Source: Symbiodinium microadriaticum (lineage: Eukaryota; Sar; Dinophyceae; Suessiales; Symbiodiniaceae). From it: a DNA stretch of 64,000 nt. Shown here piece by piece: positions 47,601-59,219 of the stretch; positions within the stretch are counted from its first letter, which is position 1, and every line of letters begins with the position of its first letter. Below the pieces are notes generated by a model that was not told where the DNA came from, did not search any database, and saw only the letters and a program-made list of their open reading frames with translations. Where the stretch lies: contig LSRX01000500.1 in assembly GCA_001939145.1 (NCBI GenBank), positions 279,883-343,882 of the forward strand, written 5' to 3'. A program made the position numbers and the translations under genes.

Positions 47601-50600
47601 GTCCAGCCGTACTGTTCGCTATGAGTCTCACGGATGCTTTAGTGCTTGGGACGGCCCACGGCTCATAAAGCGGGTGATGTAGATGTAATCCTACCACTCT
47701 CCCTGTCTCACACAGGGCCCCAGTTTCAGTATAATACCACTGGGCACCCACCCTGCGATGTGATCACCCTGCCCGCTACAATCAAGGTGTTTTCCTCTTT
47801 CGTCAGCAGCATCACCAATCAAATGAACCAGATCCGCACCTGGAACTCCAAGACTATCGAGCTGGATGCAGTGCTGCGGCATTTCCTGAAGTCGCGGAAG
47901 ATCTCTACCCAGCTGGGAGTTCGCATTACCAACTTCTTCAAGACACTTGGCAAGCAACTTATCTTGTTCTACTGCCCCTTGCAAGGGTTGCAGATCTTCA
48001 GTATGTGTGTTGCCGATGATGCTTCTTTCTGACCTGATCAGAAGCAAACCCAGGGTCAGTCAGAAGCAGAAGGCGAAGACGCCGCTTGAGAGCATATCCT
48101 TTCTGGCAAGCCTGCCAGTCCCTTGTCTTGACTGCTTTATGATTCGAGGTCCTGGCAAGGTCACCCCTCCATGTAGCTAATTCGATCGCGCTCGAACGAA
48201 GGAAAGCTTGAAGATTCACTTGCACAGCGAGATATTCTTACCTGCCTTCAAGACTTCCGGCCTGTTCAGCTGCTCAGCACTGCATTTGGAAGGCAAGAAT
48301 TGCAGCTTTGGAATGCTCGGTAAACGCGAAGGCGCTGAGACCTATGTATAGACGCGCAGACAAAGAGACACGCACAGGCGTTGGCAGACGCTTAGCACAC
48401 GCACACACACACACAAAGACCGACAGAAAGAGAGACCAATTACATGATCATCGCATCGCGCCGGACATGCTTCTGACACGGCTCCCCAGCGTAGCATGGC
48501 AGATACAGTCTCAGTGAAGTGTGCTGAGCGGATGTCATCCAGCAGCCCGGGCGACATAATTTCACAGAATTTCCTTTCGTTTGTCCACAAGTTTTGCGCT
48601 CGCCTGATCTCTGTGTGTCTGTCTCTGTGTCTGGCTGGTTGTCTGTTTGTCTGTCTGTGTGTTTGTCAGTCTCTCGCGCGTTCTGTCTCTCTGTTGTCTG
48701 CTCGATTTCGCTTTCATTTGATGGTCTGTGCTCGTGAGCTAGGTCCTCGAGTTGGACTGTCGCAAGCATAAGGCCGCGTTATGAAAGTGGACTATCGCTT
48801 GCTGTCAAAGACCTGCAGCCGCGCGTTCAAGGCCCCGGCTTGCATCCTCCAGCTGAAGCGCGGGTGCATTGCTCCAACCATATAATCCCGGTCTTTTGAC
48901 GCCAGGAGCATTACTGCCCACCGGAGATCGACATCTTCATCGAAGGGGCTGCAGCACCAGGCAGGATTGCAGGCAACTGCAAGCACAGCCAAAACGAAAG
49001 GTGCGCAAGAATTTTTTCCTGCGAACAGCATGGCACTGCAGCATCGGGAAGCTGTGATTGCCTGAGGCGTCCTCATTGTACACCGTGGTGAAATGATCTA
49101 TCAGTTACTTGGCTTGTGTTTTTTTCACGAAGCTTCACCGAAACTGCGAAGGTCCAAGTGCACATCTTCTTGGAGTGAGATACTGAATACTGCTCTCGTG
49201 GCAATGTGCACTTCCGTAGGATATCCAAAGTGGCGCAGTATTTGATCGCAGCGGTGTTTCTGAACAACGCACTAGTCACTCCTGCGGTATTGTGAGTGGC
49301 CGATACTGCGCTCTCGGGACACGCCAGAAACAAAAGTCAGGCCTCGGGCGCTGTCGCGCTTCACACACCTCAGCGCTGCGGGAGTCCTAGCATTTCGTCA
49401 GTCGTCGGTATGCTGTCGGGTGGCAGAGGCGCTTCAGCCCAGGTCAAGCCCGTGCGACTGCAGAAGGGACTTTGGATCTCGGAAGCGTCGCTGTGGTGCG
49501 TTTGGTCCTATGCTGGCAGCCTACGAGCGGAGACCGAACCTGGCCTTGAATCTGCCCGCCTTAACAACCCTAACTCCTGGCCCTGCACGAGAAGACTCTG
49601 ACCGGTCAGAACAGGAACGCTGTGCGCGACACACCAGGCTGTAGGAGCGAAACGCAAAAATTGGGGGACGTGGTGCAAGTAAGCGAAGCGACTGATTGTC
49701 ACCAATTCACAAGCGCATGGAGGGAGTATTGCAAAAATCGTGAGCAACATGACGGAGTGAGCAATTGAGTCGCCAGTTTGCGAGAGAACAAGTAGTGCGT
49801 GCATGCGGGCGTGGGTGGGTGAATCTTGCGTATCTGGACGACTGCGCCGCTCTCACTCCTCACTCGAGACGATTCACTTGAGCAGCCCTCATCACTATCT
49901 TGACTCTCAGCCTCATCCTCACCTTCACTGTAAGCTGAGAGCGCTGCTTTGAGTGAGCGAGTGAGCGGAGTGAGCAGCTTCCAACTCTGGCATGGATTTA
50001 TTGAAGGGCGTGCAGAAGTCAACACTGAGACTGGCGAGCGCGTAGCGAATTTAGTACTCGGCTGGGCGACTGCCTGAACGAGTCCGCAAATCTTAGTGAC
50101 GACATGGTTCGTTGACTAAGGCTTTTTTGTGTGGATGAGAGCGAGAGACTGAAAGCAAGACAGCAATTCATAGCAAGTCAGCTGGAATGAGTAAGCTTAG
50201 CGAGCGCTGCATCAGTTCCTATCATGTGCCCACGAGCAATTACACAAGAGCCCCTCGGCGGAGGCCTGTGATTTTCACCTTCTGGACTCTGATGCCTTCA
50301 GCAGAGTTTGCCAGACTCTGGGCCTGAAGTGCTTTGCGACAGGTAGCTGCTCGTAGCTTGTCTTGTCTTGCACTCCCGTTGGACCCCCTGGTGGCTCTGT
50401 GAACATCAGGAGCCACGGAGGCGCACTGGTCGCGATCTTGCGGAAGTTGGCTGCCGTTGCCTGAGCACGCGGTGCTCGCTTGAAATCCTCAATCGGGAGT
50501 TTTGCGGTTGTTGCAGCTCTGCATAGCCCGGCTCACATCCGCTCTAGGTTCTCTTCATCAACTACATGGAGGACGTGGCCAGCTTCCTGCTCTAGCTGGC

Positions 50601-50888
50601 ATTTCTGCTGGTTCTGTCCCGCTTCTTTACTTCTTTGTCCCCGCTTCTGTTCTGACCTCCTTTGGACAGTCTGGCAGGAACGAGCACAGCAGTCAAATCC
50701 GATCACCGACATGTCACTTGCTCTTTACTGTAAGCAGTGTGTTTCTGAGTCTGTATAGTATATGCATCTTCCTGGAGCTACTGAACCATACGGAGCCAAG
50801 CTGAGACTTACACGGCTGAGGCCGCTATCCGATGAAGAGTGGGAGTCTTTGCTCGATCGCTCCGACAAGTTGCTCGAGCCGCAGAAAG
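44618..50888 (+). CDS. CNG/EAG-like voltage-gated channel with degenerate cyclic-nucleotide domain (multi-exon)
   Basis: A membrane cation channel subunit, probably tetrameric. Exons: 44618-44707, 44846-45005, 45213-45305, 45579-~45650, 46069-~46140, ~46395-46435, 46504-46524, 47279-47326, 47473-47538, 47787-~47940, 48073-48117, 48202-~48264, 49443-49535, 50264-~50330, 50548-~50600, 50821-50888. Order: N-terminal DFNGILGKEKGDSNPDLHEV; S1 (FTWSIILLLAVLWDAVTIPL); S2 (ATLDAVNTATIFFWLLADIP); S3 (WCLPDVLMVVGIL); S4 (LRVSRLIRLSRLVRLVRLYK, positive charge every third residue); S5 (GLAKLILFILFVNHYIAC); pore (LSLHWSLTQFTPSTQ) with no GYG; S6 (GERVFAAGVVIFALIVFSSF, VSSITNQMNQ); C-linker (LASLPESLKIHLHSEIFLPA); cyclic-nucleotide-domain-like pieces (LQKGLWISEASLW, LLDSDAFSRVC, VLFINYMEDVASFL). 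Start, stop and a turret exon were not found. Confidence 0.8.
48388..48712. repeat. Simple-sequence tracts in a channel intron
   Basis: A CACACA-rich tract near 48400-48414 and GTCTGTCTGTG/TCTCTG-type tracts near 48612-48700 lie in the intron between the C-linker exon and the nucleotide-domain exon. They give false CVCL-type frames. Confidence 0.7.
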
Positions 50889-51047
50889 GTGAGTCAAGCA
50901 TGTCGTTTGCTTATGTTGAGCCATCCTGCGGGCTTCCCGGAGCAGTCTTTACCTCTCACCATTGAACATTTTCCGAACTTGAATGTCGCCGCCTCGACTC
51001 AGAGAGCCCATGAGTTGAGTATCGTTGACATCGCCTTGCTTTGACTT

Positions 51048-51416
51048 GTGGTCTCTGGTCCATTGGTGGGAAAGGTTTTCATTTTCGTTAGTTGGATGAG
51101 GACGCTAGCACGGTGTTGCCAGCAAAGCATGCAACGGATGTTGGCTGGAAGGATAGATCAATGTAGATCACTTGTTGCGTTCCTGCGAGAGGAGAACGAC
51201 GGCTATGCCCACTGGCAAGACACAATCGTAAAAAGTGGGCACATGGGATTTCTTTCCATTATGGGCGCCTTACGTCAGTGTCTGGCAACAAGAATCTTGC
51301 TGTTCAGGGCTTTGCCAATCCCCGCCCATTGCCTGAAACTCTGGGACCCTGTGCAAGAAAAATTCCACATAGCGGGCCTTCGAGGACGTCCCACTTTTTG
51401 TGTCAGGATGTGGTAG
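51048..51416 (+). CDS. Exon-like block after the channel, unrecognised
   Basis: An open frame with protein-like text in its middle: QCRSLVAFLREENDGYAHWQ then DTIVKSGHMGFLSIMGALRQ, and later LKLWDPVQEKFHIAG. It could be a further C-terminal exon of the channel upstream or a new gene. No domain was recognised; exact edges are unknown. Confidence 0.3.
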   Translation: MVSGPLVGKVFIFVSWMRTLARCCQQSMQRMLAGRIDQCRSLVAFLREENDGYAHWQDTIVKSGHMGFLSIMGALRQCLATRILLFRALPIPAHCLKLWDPVQEKFHIAGLRGRPTFCVRMW

Positions 51417-52896
51417 AGAGCTGACATGGTTGTAACAAGAAGCTCCCGGGTGAGATCGTGCAGGGCACAGGACTGCCGGATGAGTCGAAGTTTGGGGGTC
51501 GGCACTCGCAAACAAGAGAAACAGTATGGCACAGTATGGCTCGGCTGTTAAGAACGTCTCCGTGAGAAGACTTTACCCGACCGCCTGATGCTTCCAGGCT
51601 CGAGAAGATGAAAACGATGATGAGCTTGGCTTAGTTCTGTGATCGTGCAGGAGGTTCAGTTTGACGTTGAATTTGCTGTTTCCGTTGCTTTTGTCACCTA
51701 GGATGCAACTGGCACTGCCTCGGCCAGACTGGAAGTAGCAGCACATGCAGCCCACGCTCCCACCGCGGTCCGGCGGTCCGGTCTCATGAACTGCGCCTGC
51801 ATGCGTAAGACCAAAGTGTTCCCCAACTGTTTGCTTTGAATCACTTTCTGCGGAGATGAATTCGACAAGAGCATCGCCCGTAAGCTTGAGCTTGCTACAG
51901 TGCTACAGCATGGGGAAGGTAGGCCGCTTCTCTGAGAATTGGGTTCAACTTTCAGCATAAGCTAGGCAGCAAATTGAAGCAACGGTTCCGTGACATGGCA
52001 AGTCTCAGGATCGTGTGCCTCGTGGCACTGCGCCTTTGTACAGACAGGTTTCTCTTACGGTCCTGCAGCAAGATCCGGTTTGAACGTGGTCGAGATCTTT
52101 GTGCATGTGGTCGGCTGGCCGAGCTTGGCACGGGCACAAGTCTGGCGTTGCGACATTTTCTTGCATGTGCGATTGCCAAAGCATGTGACACCACAGGCGC
52201 GTGGCCAGGCCATGCAACATGGAGGCTCTCCTTTCTTCTCAAGAGTCCCTCCTGACAGTGCATCGCAGTGCCGGAAGAGTTGGGTTGAAGGTCAACTCAA
52301 GATTTGTTGGTACAGTGCACCAGTTAGCCCGGCAGCAGAGTCTTCCTGAATTCGGGGCAGGCCATGCCTTCAGCACGCCCCTTTCTGCACATGCCTTGCA
52401 CCTTTCATATCAAGAACTCAAAGCCAGACGACGAGGAGAGGGCCTCCCGTACAGACTGCCCGCATAAAGCTAGCACTTTTCGACAAGATTGTCCAAGGCA
52501 TGTGCCATCAATTTGGTCGGCTGGAGTCTGCCCCTCTACCAATACTGAATGCACTTGCACACTCTGGAAGCAGGTGGCATTTGCACAAGAGGTTGTGTGT
52601 TGTGGCAAGATGCCGAGGGAAACCCAGGGAAACGCCGAGTCTTTGAGCATGTCGTCTTGCAGGCAGGGCACCTGAATCTGTTCGCTTGTCGGCACCTTTC
52701 AACGACACCGCCTAAGTCTTTCAATTGAAGACGGCGAAGATAGTTCCGGCGACTCAGTACAGAAAAACGGTCTACGGCCACGACGGTGACTTGACCATTG
52801 CCGGAGCTTTCGTTACAAGGTGCATGTTCGAAGCTCAGACAATGATCTCTGTCGGACGCACTGCACGTCCTCTTTGACTTCTACTGCCATCTTTGC

Positions 52897-53118
52897 TTGA
52901 TGTCTGGCGCACGTGTAGCCCAAAGGCTCCGCGATTCAGAGAGCTGCCGCCCATACAGTAACAACATATCCCTCAAAGATGTGGTGCACAAAATTCTTCG
53001 CCGCAGTGGCAGAACTGAGTTGATTTTTGTAAGATACTTCCCACAACACCCTACTGTGTGCCTGGCCAGCTTGGGGCAAAGCATGAGGCTAGCAAAGCCT
53101 AGGGATGCTTCGGGATAA
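52897..53118 (+). CDS. Exon-like block, unrecognised
   Basis: The frame reads VAQRLRDSESCRPYSNNISL, KDVVHKILRRSGRTELIFVR, YFPQHPTVCLASLGQSMRLA to a stop. It has mixed helix and strand texture and good coding composition. No family was recognised. Confidence 0.35.
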   Translation: MMSGARVAQRLRDSESCRPYSNNISLKDVVHKILRRSGRTELIFVRYFPQHPTVCLASLGQSMRLAKPRDASG

Positions 53119-53165
53119 CAGTGATTAGGCCAGCACCAGGAAACTAAGCACGCTTCCGCTCGTCC

Positions 53166-53351
53166 ATGACTCGCACACCGAGTCGAGTTGATCATGGTGC
53201 TGGGGATGTCCAGGGCCGCATCGACACGCTAAAGCGGCTGACAGTGCTGCTTGCTAGCAGGTACGGGTTTGTGGGTGCTGACCTGCAGCTAGCGACAGTT
53301 TACTCTGCAGTGCTCTTGCAGCCTGCTGGTGCTATTCATGATGTGACATGA
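53166..53351 (+). CDS. Small ORF or exon, unrecognised
   Basis: Starts with an ATG: MTRTPSRVDHGAGDVQGRID, then TLKRLTVLLASRYGFVGADL, then a hydrophobic tail (YSAVLLQPAGAIHDVT) and a stop. The first 45 residues look genuine; the tail may be intron read-through, because a GT occurs just after the ADLQ codons. Confidence 0.3.
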   Translation: MTRTPSRVDHGAGDVQGRIDTLKRLTVLLASRYGFVGADLQLATVYSAVLLQPAGAIHDVT

Positions 53352-54240
53352 CGGCAGCGCCGGAAAGGATCCGCCATGAAATTTCCTTCAGATTAAGTGC
53401 CTACGCTCATTGTGTCCCCTTGCCTGAAAACTTCGCACTGCAGGTCGTCCGAGGCCGAGCGTCTTCGGCTGGGGTTCCGCCAAAAGCCAGGTCCGGCGAG
53501 GCCGAAAGAAGCCCGGAAGTTTGTAGAGAGGCCGACAAATTCAGCACTGCTGCAACACAACAATGTGCGTTAAGACCTCTACAGTACGATGAGTAGAATG
53601 TAGAATTCCGACAGTAAGATTCTTAATAAGATCAGTAGCTACAAAGCTAAACAGCAGGAACAGCACTCGCAAGAACAAGGCTGCGAGTGTGGTTCTCAAG
53701 CAAGAAACAGCACTACCACCACAAAGCAATAACCACGGGATTGATATTCGTGGCACTGAGAACAAAATAATGGAGAGCCGCAAACACTGAAGACCAACCC
53801 AGCGACCATGACAATTACGACGACCAGGACACCACCAGGAGACACGAGTGCCTCGCGCAAGGAGACTGCTGAAAGAATTTCCGCCCCAAGCACTGGCGCG
53901 TTTCGGGAGCAGCCGGCTTATGCTTCCCCTTCTTAGCTTGCGAGATCCAGAGGAACACCCTAAGTTGCCTCCCAGAACTGCTGTGATTCAAGGTTGTCGA
54001 GTGCAAGAAGTAATCTATGTCGTATTATTGACAATGAATCCTAACTCCGGGGCACGGGTCCATCGCGACGCGAGGCGCGAGCATCCTGTGCAATACGGGG
54101 CCCGACCCGAACCATAGATAACCTTCAGCGCAAGAATCTCAGAGTGCTAGCACACTCTTTGGGGAAGACCCCGGCCGCAGCAGCGACCAATTTTAGGTTA
54201 CAGAGCAGTAACACGCATAGCGGGTGGATCCGGTGAGAGT
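53352..54240. other. Stretch without a supported gene
   Basis: Short frames only. A patch at 53590-53790 is A-rich and serves as a false minus-strand hydrophobic ORF. A polar block near 54250-54410 (PIPSRPLDLESLDLETDH) could be an exon of the SAM gene downstream. Confidence 0.35.
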
Positions 54241-54587
54241 CATACACCTGGCATGCAGCATGAGCGACTCGAGAGGCGAGAGCATGTCCGTCCCCTGGTT
54301 GTGAGGCAGGCTACCTCGGCAGGGCCGATTCCTTCTCGGCCGTTGGACTTGGAATCACTGGACCTGGAAACGGATCACCGAGCAGAGCGAGCAGAACCTT
54401 CGCCCGCGCCACATCAAAATCATTGGCTTGTTGACATAGCCTTGTGCGTGCGGTTGTTCTGTCACACAAGCCGATGTGTGTCAGTCTTGTCTGGGGCCGG
54501 GGTGAATGAACTAGGGCATCGGCACCGCAGGAATTGCTTCAGGACTCGATGAAGCACTCGGCTTCTCCCTTCTAGTCAGTCGTTCTA

Positions 54588-55745
54588 GTCGGGAAAACTC
54601 GAAAATTGATGTTTCTCCTGTCGAGGCAGCTCACAAACTCGCGACGGCTGCTTCGGCAAAGCTGCGTGCCGCCCTTCTATTCGAGGAGTCCGAGGCTAGA
54701 GTTAGAGAGTATGTTTCTTGTGTGCACCAGCATCCTCCGCAAAGTTGGGTTAGTGCTGCTCTTGCAATCGTCGCTCGACGCACTGGATCGCGGCAAAGAG
54801 CATGACAGCGTGAGGTCAGCGCCGTCCTGCTTGGAATTGTCACTTTCCCGTGCGAAACAGCTTCATCCACGCCAGGCAGCTGAAGTTCACAATTTCCTCG
54901 TCGACAGTGGCTTGCAACCCGCCGTTGGTGAAGTGCATGTGGAAGAGATGACCTGGACAGCGGATCGAACCGCTGTTCAAGTTAGATTCGAAGGTGCTTG
55001 GAATCTTGAAATGCATAGGCACTCGTATGCGGATGCCTTCATCGAGAATGGCTTCGACTGCATGGATGTTGTACAGGACTTGAATGGTTTTCATTCGGAC
55101 AAGCTGGTTCCGCAAAGTTGTCGCAGACGGACGAGCAGTAAGATCTGCGAAATGTTATGTACCTGGCGTGAGGAGATGGAAGAGCGACATATGCGAGAGT
55201 TGGGCATGAAGAATGGCCACATGATCAAGCTGAAGCTGCTGCCTAGCTGGAACGTCATGTCCAGACCACACCGCAAAGCTGACCTGTGCGACAGCACTTT
55301 CAATGATTGCTTGCTGTGCATCTCAGACAAGGCGTCTTGCATCCCGAGCTTCATCCAGCAGCTCGACTTCATTCAGTTGACGCGCACATCCTGGTGTCTG
55401 TCCATGTATAAGAACACTTCCAATGTTCTTCGGCATCTCCGTGCCAAGGAAGTTTTGGTGTTTGCAGGTATTTCTCTTTGGGTCATGCTGATACTCTTTC
55501 TGCTTTCCTCCAGGTCAACATGCGCTGGCAATCAAACCAGGCATGGTCGCAGAGACAATGCAGGATGCCACGCGGTCCTTGCAAATGCTTCTGTTCAAGA
55601 TTTGCTGCGACTGTTTCCATGTCCTCGCAGGAAATTTCCCGAAGTGCAACTTCACCGTCACAAAAGCTTGAGGCCCGATTCGCAAGTCACAATCACAGAG
55701 GGTGCTGTTCGCCGCCAGATGCTTTCGTTTCGTGTGTCAGATTGT
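54588..55745 (+). CDS. SAM-domain protein, partial exon set
   Basis: A SAM (sterile alpha motif) domain is a five-helix protein-protein interaction module. It is split here: an exon ending at 55076 carries SYADAFIENGFDCMDVVQ, and the next, starting at 55173, carries EMEERHMRELGMKNGHMIKL. Joined through a GA-AG intron they give the classic order with LGM..GH..KLK in the last helices. Upstream, about 54588-54800, is a helical exon in another frame (SPVEAAHKLATAASAKLRAA, LLFEESEARVREYVSCVHQH). Downstream, from about 55515, are two competing open frames (QHALAIKPGMVAETMQDATR in one). The 380-codon frame at 54606-55748 is therefore not a single real CDS. The rest of the protein is unknown. Confidence 0.55.
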
Positions 55746-55749
55746 TAGC

Positions 55750-56990
55750 AGTATGTAGCAGGGGTTAGCCAGATCCGGGGCTCTGAGCTGTGGGACGTGT
55801 CAGGCACCTTGCCAGAGGTCATCTTGAGCCTGGATGTAGCCTCCAGTGCGCTGCAAGCTCGAGCGAGGCGCCAGGCCTGATGCCGGCTTCTCCAATGCCG
55901 CTGCAGCCTAGCCGCCTGGTGGAAGAGGCCTCTGGTCTCTGACTCCGGTGAACTGCGGAGACATCCTTCTTCTCCGTTTGGAAACTGACGATGTGTTTCC
56001 GTGGCAGAGAGCGTTCATGAGCTTGGCCTAGTTTGTGCAGCCTTGGCTTCCTGCGTTGGTTGTTGCAGTTTCGGCAGGCGTCTTCGTGCCTCCTGGATGG
56101 GGAGCTGGATGAAGCTGCAGAGGTGAGGGCGGCGGGTCCAGTGTCAAGAGAAGGAAGGCTGCCGGTTCGCAAACCGAGGCTGCTGCTTTCCGGGAGGCGG
56201 TGGAGGCCTCTTGTCAGGTCTGTCTTTGATTTGATGCCTTTCCCAACAGTCGTTCCTTCGGTTCTGCTCCTGGCAGTTGCTGTAATACAGGGCTGAAGGT
56301 ATTCAGGAACATTAGCACATGTTGCATGACGTGCGGTCGGAAGCCGACTTCGATGTACCCGGTAAGACGCGGCTACAGGCGCAGAAGAGAGCCTGAGGCG
56401 ATGCTTCAACTTGCACCTCTAAGTCGTCAAACTCCCCAGGCCTGGCGCCATGGCCGGGCAGAGAGCCAGGCCGGCACAGCCCTTCGGATGCCCTTGCAGG
56501 CCGGCCAGAGCTGTATGGTACTTATACTTTTCAGCCTGCTTCTCGACAGGAAGTGTCGCCCAGTCACAGCCCGGCCACCTCCAAGAGGTGCTGCTATCAC
56601 TGCTATCGACTCCTGGCATTAGCTGCACTTGAGCCACCAGGCTCCAATGCTCCTTCCACAGCTGTGTGTCACAATAGGTCACATGCTCAGGACAGTTCCT
56701 TGTTCGCGTCGATGATGCCTCGCCCATGGCTCAGCAATTGCTTGTGGCTTCTGCGCCCACGGCCCGTACCTCCAGCTTCAGCCCAAACCTCCCAACGTGG
56801 GCGCGACAGCAACAGGATCGGGAACCTGACTGCTAAATGAATGGGAGTTAGCTTGGCTGTAGGCAGTGCAAGCCAATTCTGAGGCCGCAGGGGGGCTCGA
56901 GTCCTTCCTTTTGCTCGGAGACATGTGCCGAAAGCGCCCAAGATGCTCAAAGACGGAAAGCGACTTGTCTCTTATTGTTCAGCAGGCGGT
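55750..56990. other. Stretch without a supported gene
   Basis: Frames at 55819-56409 (-) and 56033-56296 (+) oppose each other and neither is convincing. No repeat or RNA gene was noticed. Confidence 0.35.
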
Positions 56991-56995
56991 TATAG

Positions 56996-57109
56996 GTGCA
57001 TAGACGATGGGTGAAGAGATGCCACACAGCCACCGGTACTGCCTGGCGGAAAACTGCCGAGGAAGAAGCCAAACAAAAGAAGTTTGCAGAACTGCAGCAG
57101 CAAGCCTGA
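56996..57109 (+). CDS. Terminal exon of an unrecognised gene
   Basis: After a clear AG acceptor (ttatag followed by G) the frame reads VHRRWVKRCHTATGTAWRKT then AEEEAKQKKFAELQQQA and a stop at 57107-57109. The charged, glutamine-ending helix looks like a coiled-coil C-terminus. It is the last exon-like block before the sequence changes character at about 57.4 kb. Confidence 0.4.
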   Translation: MHRRWVKRCHTATGTAWRKTAEEEAKQKKFAELQQQA

Positions 57110-57429
57110 CCGCTCGGAATTCGGAAATGCCAAAGCAGAAGATGCCGCTTGATTCACATTGACATAGGCGGTGCGCAAGCCATTCCAGAAAACCATGCAG
57201 CGGAAAGTGTCAACATCCCATCGAGCTGTTGAGCACTGTTGCTACCTCATGCCTGCTACATCCGTATTGCAAGCAAAGGTATCCTCATGCACTGTGCTAA
57301 ATGCAAGAGAGATGGTGGAAGCTTGTGGGAACTCAAGTTCTCGGAAGTCAAGTTTCCATGTGGTTCAGATGCTGTTGCTTGCACCAAGGCTTGAGCAAAA
57401 GCTAGCCAATTCCATTCTGAATGAGGAAT

Positions 57430-58070
57430 GGGTTGCATAGATATATTCATATCGAGTTTGAGAAATATATCGTAGACAGATAAGTATATATGTAGTTAAT
57501 AGTCATATGTGCACAAGATTTCGTTTCCTTTACTCTGTTAGATCATTCGGATGCTAAAAAGACTATTGTTATAAATATTGATGGGTGTCGTCTGGATTTT
57601 AGTATTGATTAATATTCGTCGTCTGGTAAAGAGTAGGAAGTGCACGGTTCCATTCGGTTCGTTTCTGTTCTTCGTTTCTGAGCGGTTCGTGGTTCTTAGC
57701 GTGTCTTGTTGTTACGGTTCTGCGGTTTGCTTTCTTACAATTACCATTCTCGCCTCCAGCCCGCCTCCATCTCCCCCCTGCTGCAGCCAGGCACCAGCAA
57801 ATCTACCCACTCGTCTGCAACTACTGGACCAGCACCTAGCCACGCTACCCACCCGCCTCGAACCTCGCACTCTAATTACTGAGCTACTCGCTAGCTATAA
57901 CCACCCACTTATAACCTGCAATTACCTACTAGCTTCCTGCTGGACTCTGGCACCCACCTCCCGCTAGCTTGCAGCCGCTCGCTTCCACCTTCCGCCGACG
58001 AGCCATCTAGCCGCCACCCGATCCAGATCCAGTCAGAAATTTGTCCAGCTCGCTTGTCAGGTAGGAGGCT
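57430..58070. other. Transition zone: AT-rich patch, then C-rich text
   Basis: 57430-57600 is AT-rich (atatattcatatcg, tatatatgtagttaatag). 57640-57720 has repeated GGTTC words. 57750-58040 is C-rich, with ACCCACC and CTAGC words. No gene was seen. Confidence 0.5.
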
Positions 58071-58079
58071 GATGACTAG

Positions 58080-58420
58080 ATGGTTGGAGGAGGTGGCGGC
58101 TGGGTGGCTGAGTTATTTGAGAATGGTTGGTGGCTGGAGCTTGGGGTTGGTGGCTGGTGGCGGGTGGTTGGCTCGTGGCTTGAGGATGTTTGTTGGCTGG
58201 CTAGAGGGTGGCTCGTGGTGCCTGGTGGGTGGCTGGAGGTTGGTTTCTCGTGGTTGGTGGCTAGTGGCTTGAGGGAAGTTGGTGGCTGGCGGTTGGCTGG
58301 AGGTGTCCGTTGATGATTGGTGGTTGGAGCTGGCTGGAGGGTGGCTGGTGGCTGGCGGAGTCTGGCTGGTGGCTGGCTGGCGGTTGTGGTTGTGGGTTGG
58401 CTGGAGGCAGGTTGCTAGAA
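58080..58420 (+). repeat. GGTGGCTGG-type minisatellite
   Basis: Imperfect short units such as GGTTGGTGGCTGG, GGTGGCTGGAGG and GGCTCGTGG are repeated about 25 times. The + frames give Gly/Trp-rich text and the - frames Pro/Ser/His-rich text; neither is taken as coding. Confidence 0.85.
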
Positions 58421-58564
58421 TAGCTAGAGGAAGAGTAGCTGGAAGGCATCCCCTTAACCAAATCCCAATCCGCGGTTCTGGTTCGAGCAGTTCCTTTTGC
58501 CCGCGGTTCTGGTTCCCAACGGTTCGGTTCCGGAATGATTCGGTTCAATGATTCCGATTCGGAT

Positions 58565-59110
58565 CCACGACCTAGAGACAATAATTAGAGATATTTCGTC
58601 TATTATATAATTCTCGTCCATCTAATTTGAATTGATCCTATATAATAAAATCTATTATTAATATTGCATTCTTTATGGTTCGTCATGATATTCATTGTTA
58701 TATTATATTTTTAGATTCTTATTATTTGATAGTAGGATATCTATTTTATTATGATATTTGCTAATATATATTTATATAGTATTCTTTATTTTGTATTTTG
58801 ACGACAAAATCATTAGTTATTTTCTATCTATTTAATTTATTTGGATATGGATATTTATTTTTTGATAAAGATAAAATTAACGAAATTAACAAATATTTAA
58901 AGATGAATTAGAATTTTTTAAATTAATTTATTCATTAATTGGGATTTTCAAGTTATGTTCTTAATTATATTTTTCTATAGAAAAATGATAAGCTGATAGG
59001 GGCCACGAACCCGAATATAGTCACGCACAACCCAGATATCGTTAAAAAATAAGTAGAAGGAAAATTATATTTATACGACCGAACGATTAATTATGTGAAT
59101 GAACTATATC
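58565..59110. repeat. AT-rich island
   Basis: A/T-dominated sequence with words like TTATTATTTGATAG and ATTTATTTTTTGATAAAG. No gene or tandem unit was recognised. It is flanked by GC-rich minisatellites on both sides, which makes the boundaries very sharp. Confidence 0.75.
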
Positions 59111-59219
59111 GGATGGGCGGAGCTGGGCTGGACTAGCTGGGTGGGGCCGGACTGCTAGCTGGACGGGGCTGGGTTAGATGTTGGAGCTGGGCTCGGCTGG
59201 GCTGGAAGGGGGGAGGCGA

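Noticed and set aside
54606-55748. 380-codon + frame as one protein
   Set aside because: Its first 65 or so codons compete with a better frame, and the SAM domain inside needs an intron removed; only parts of it are coding.
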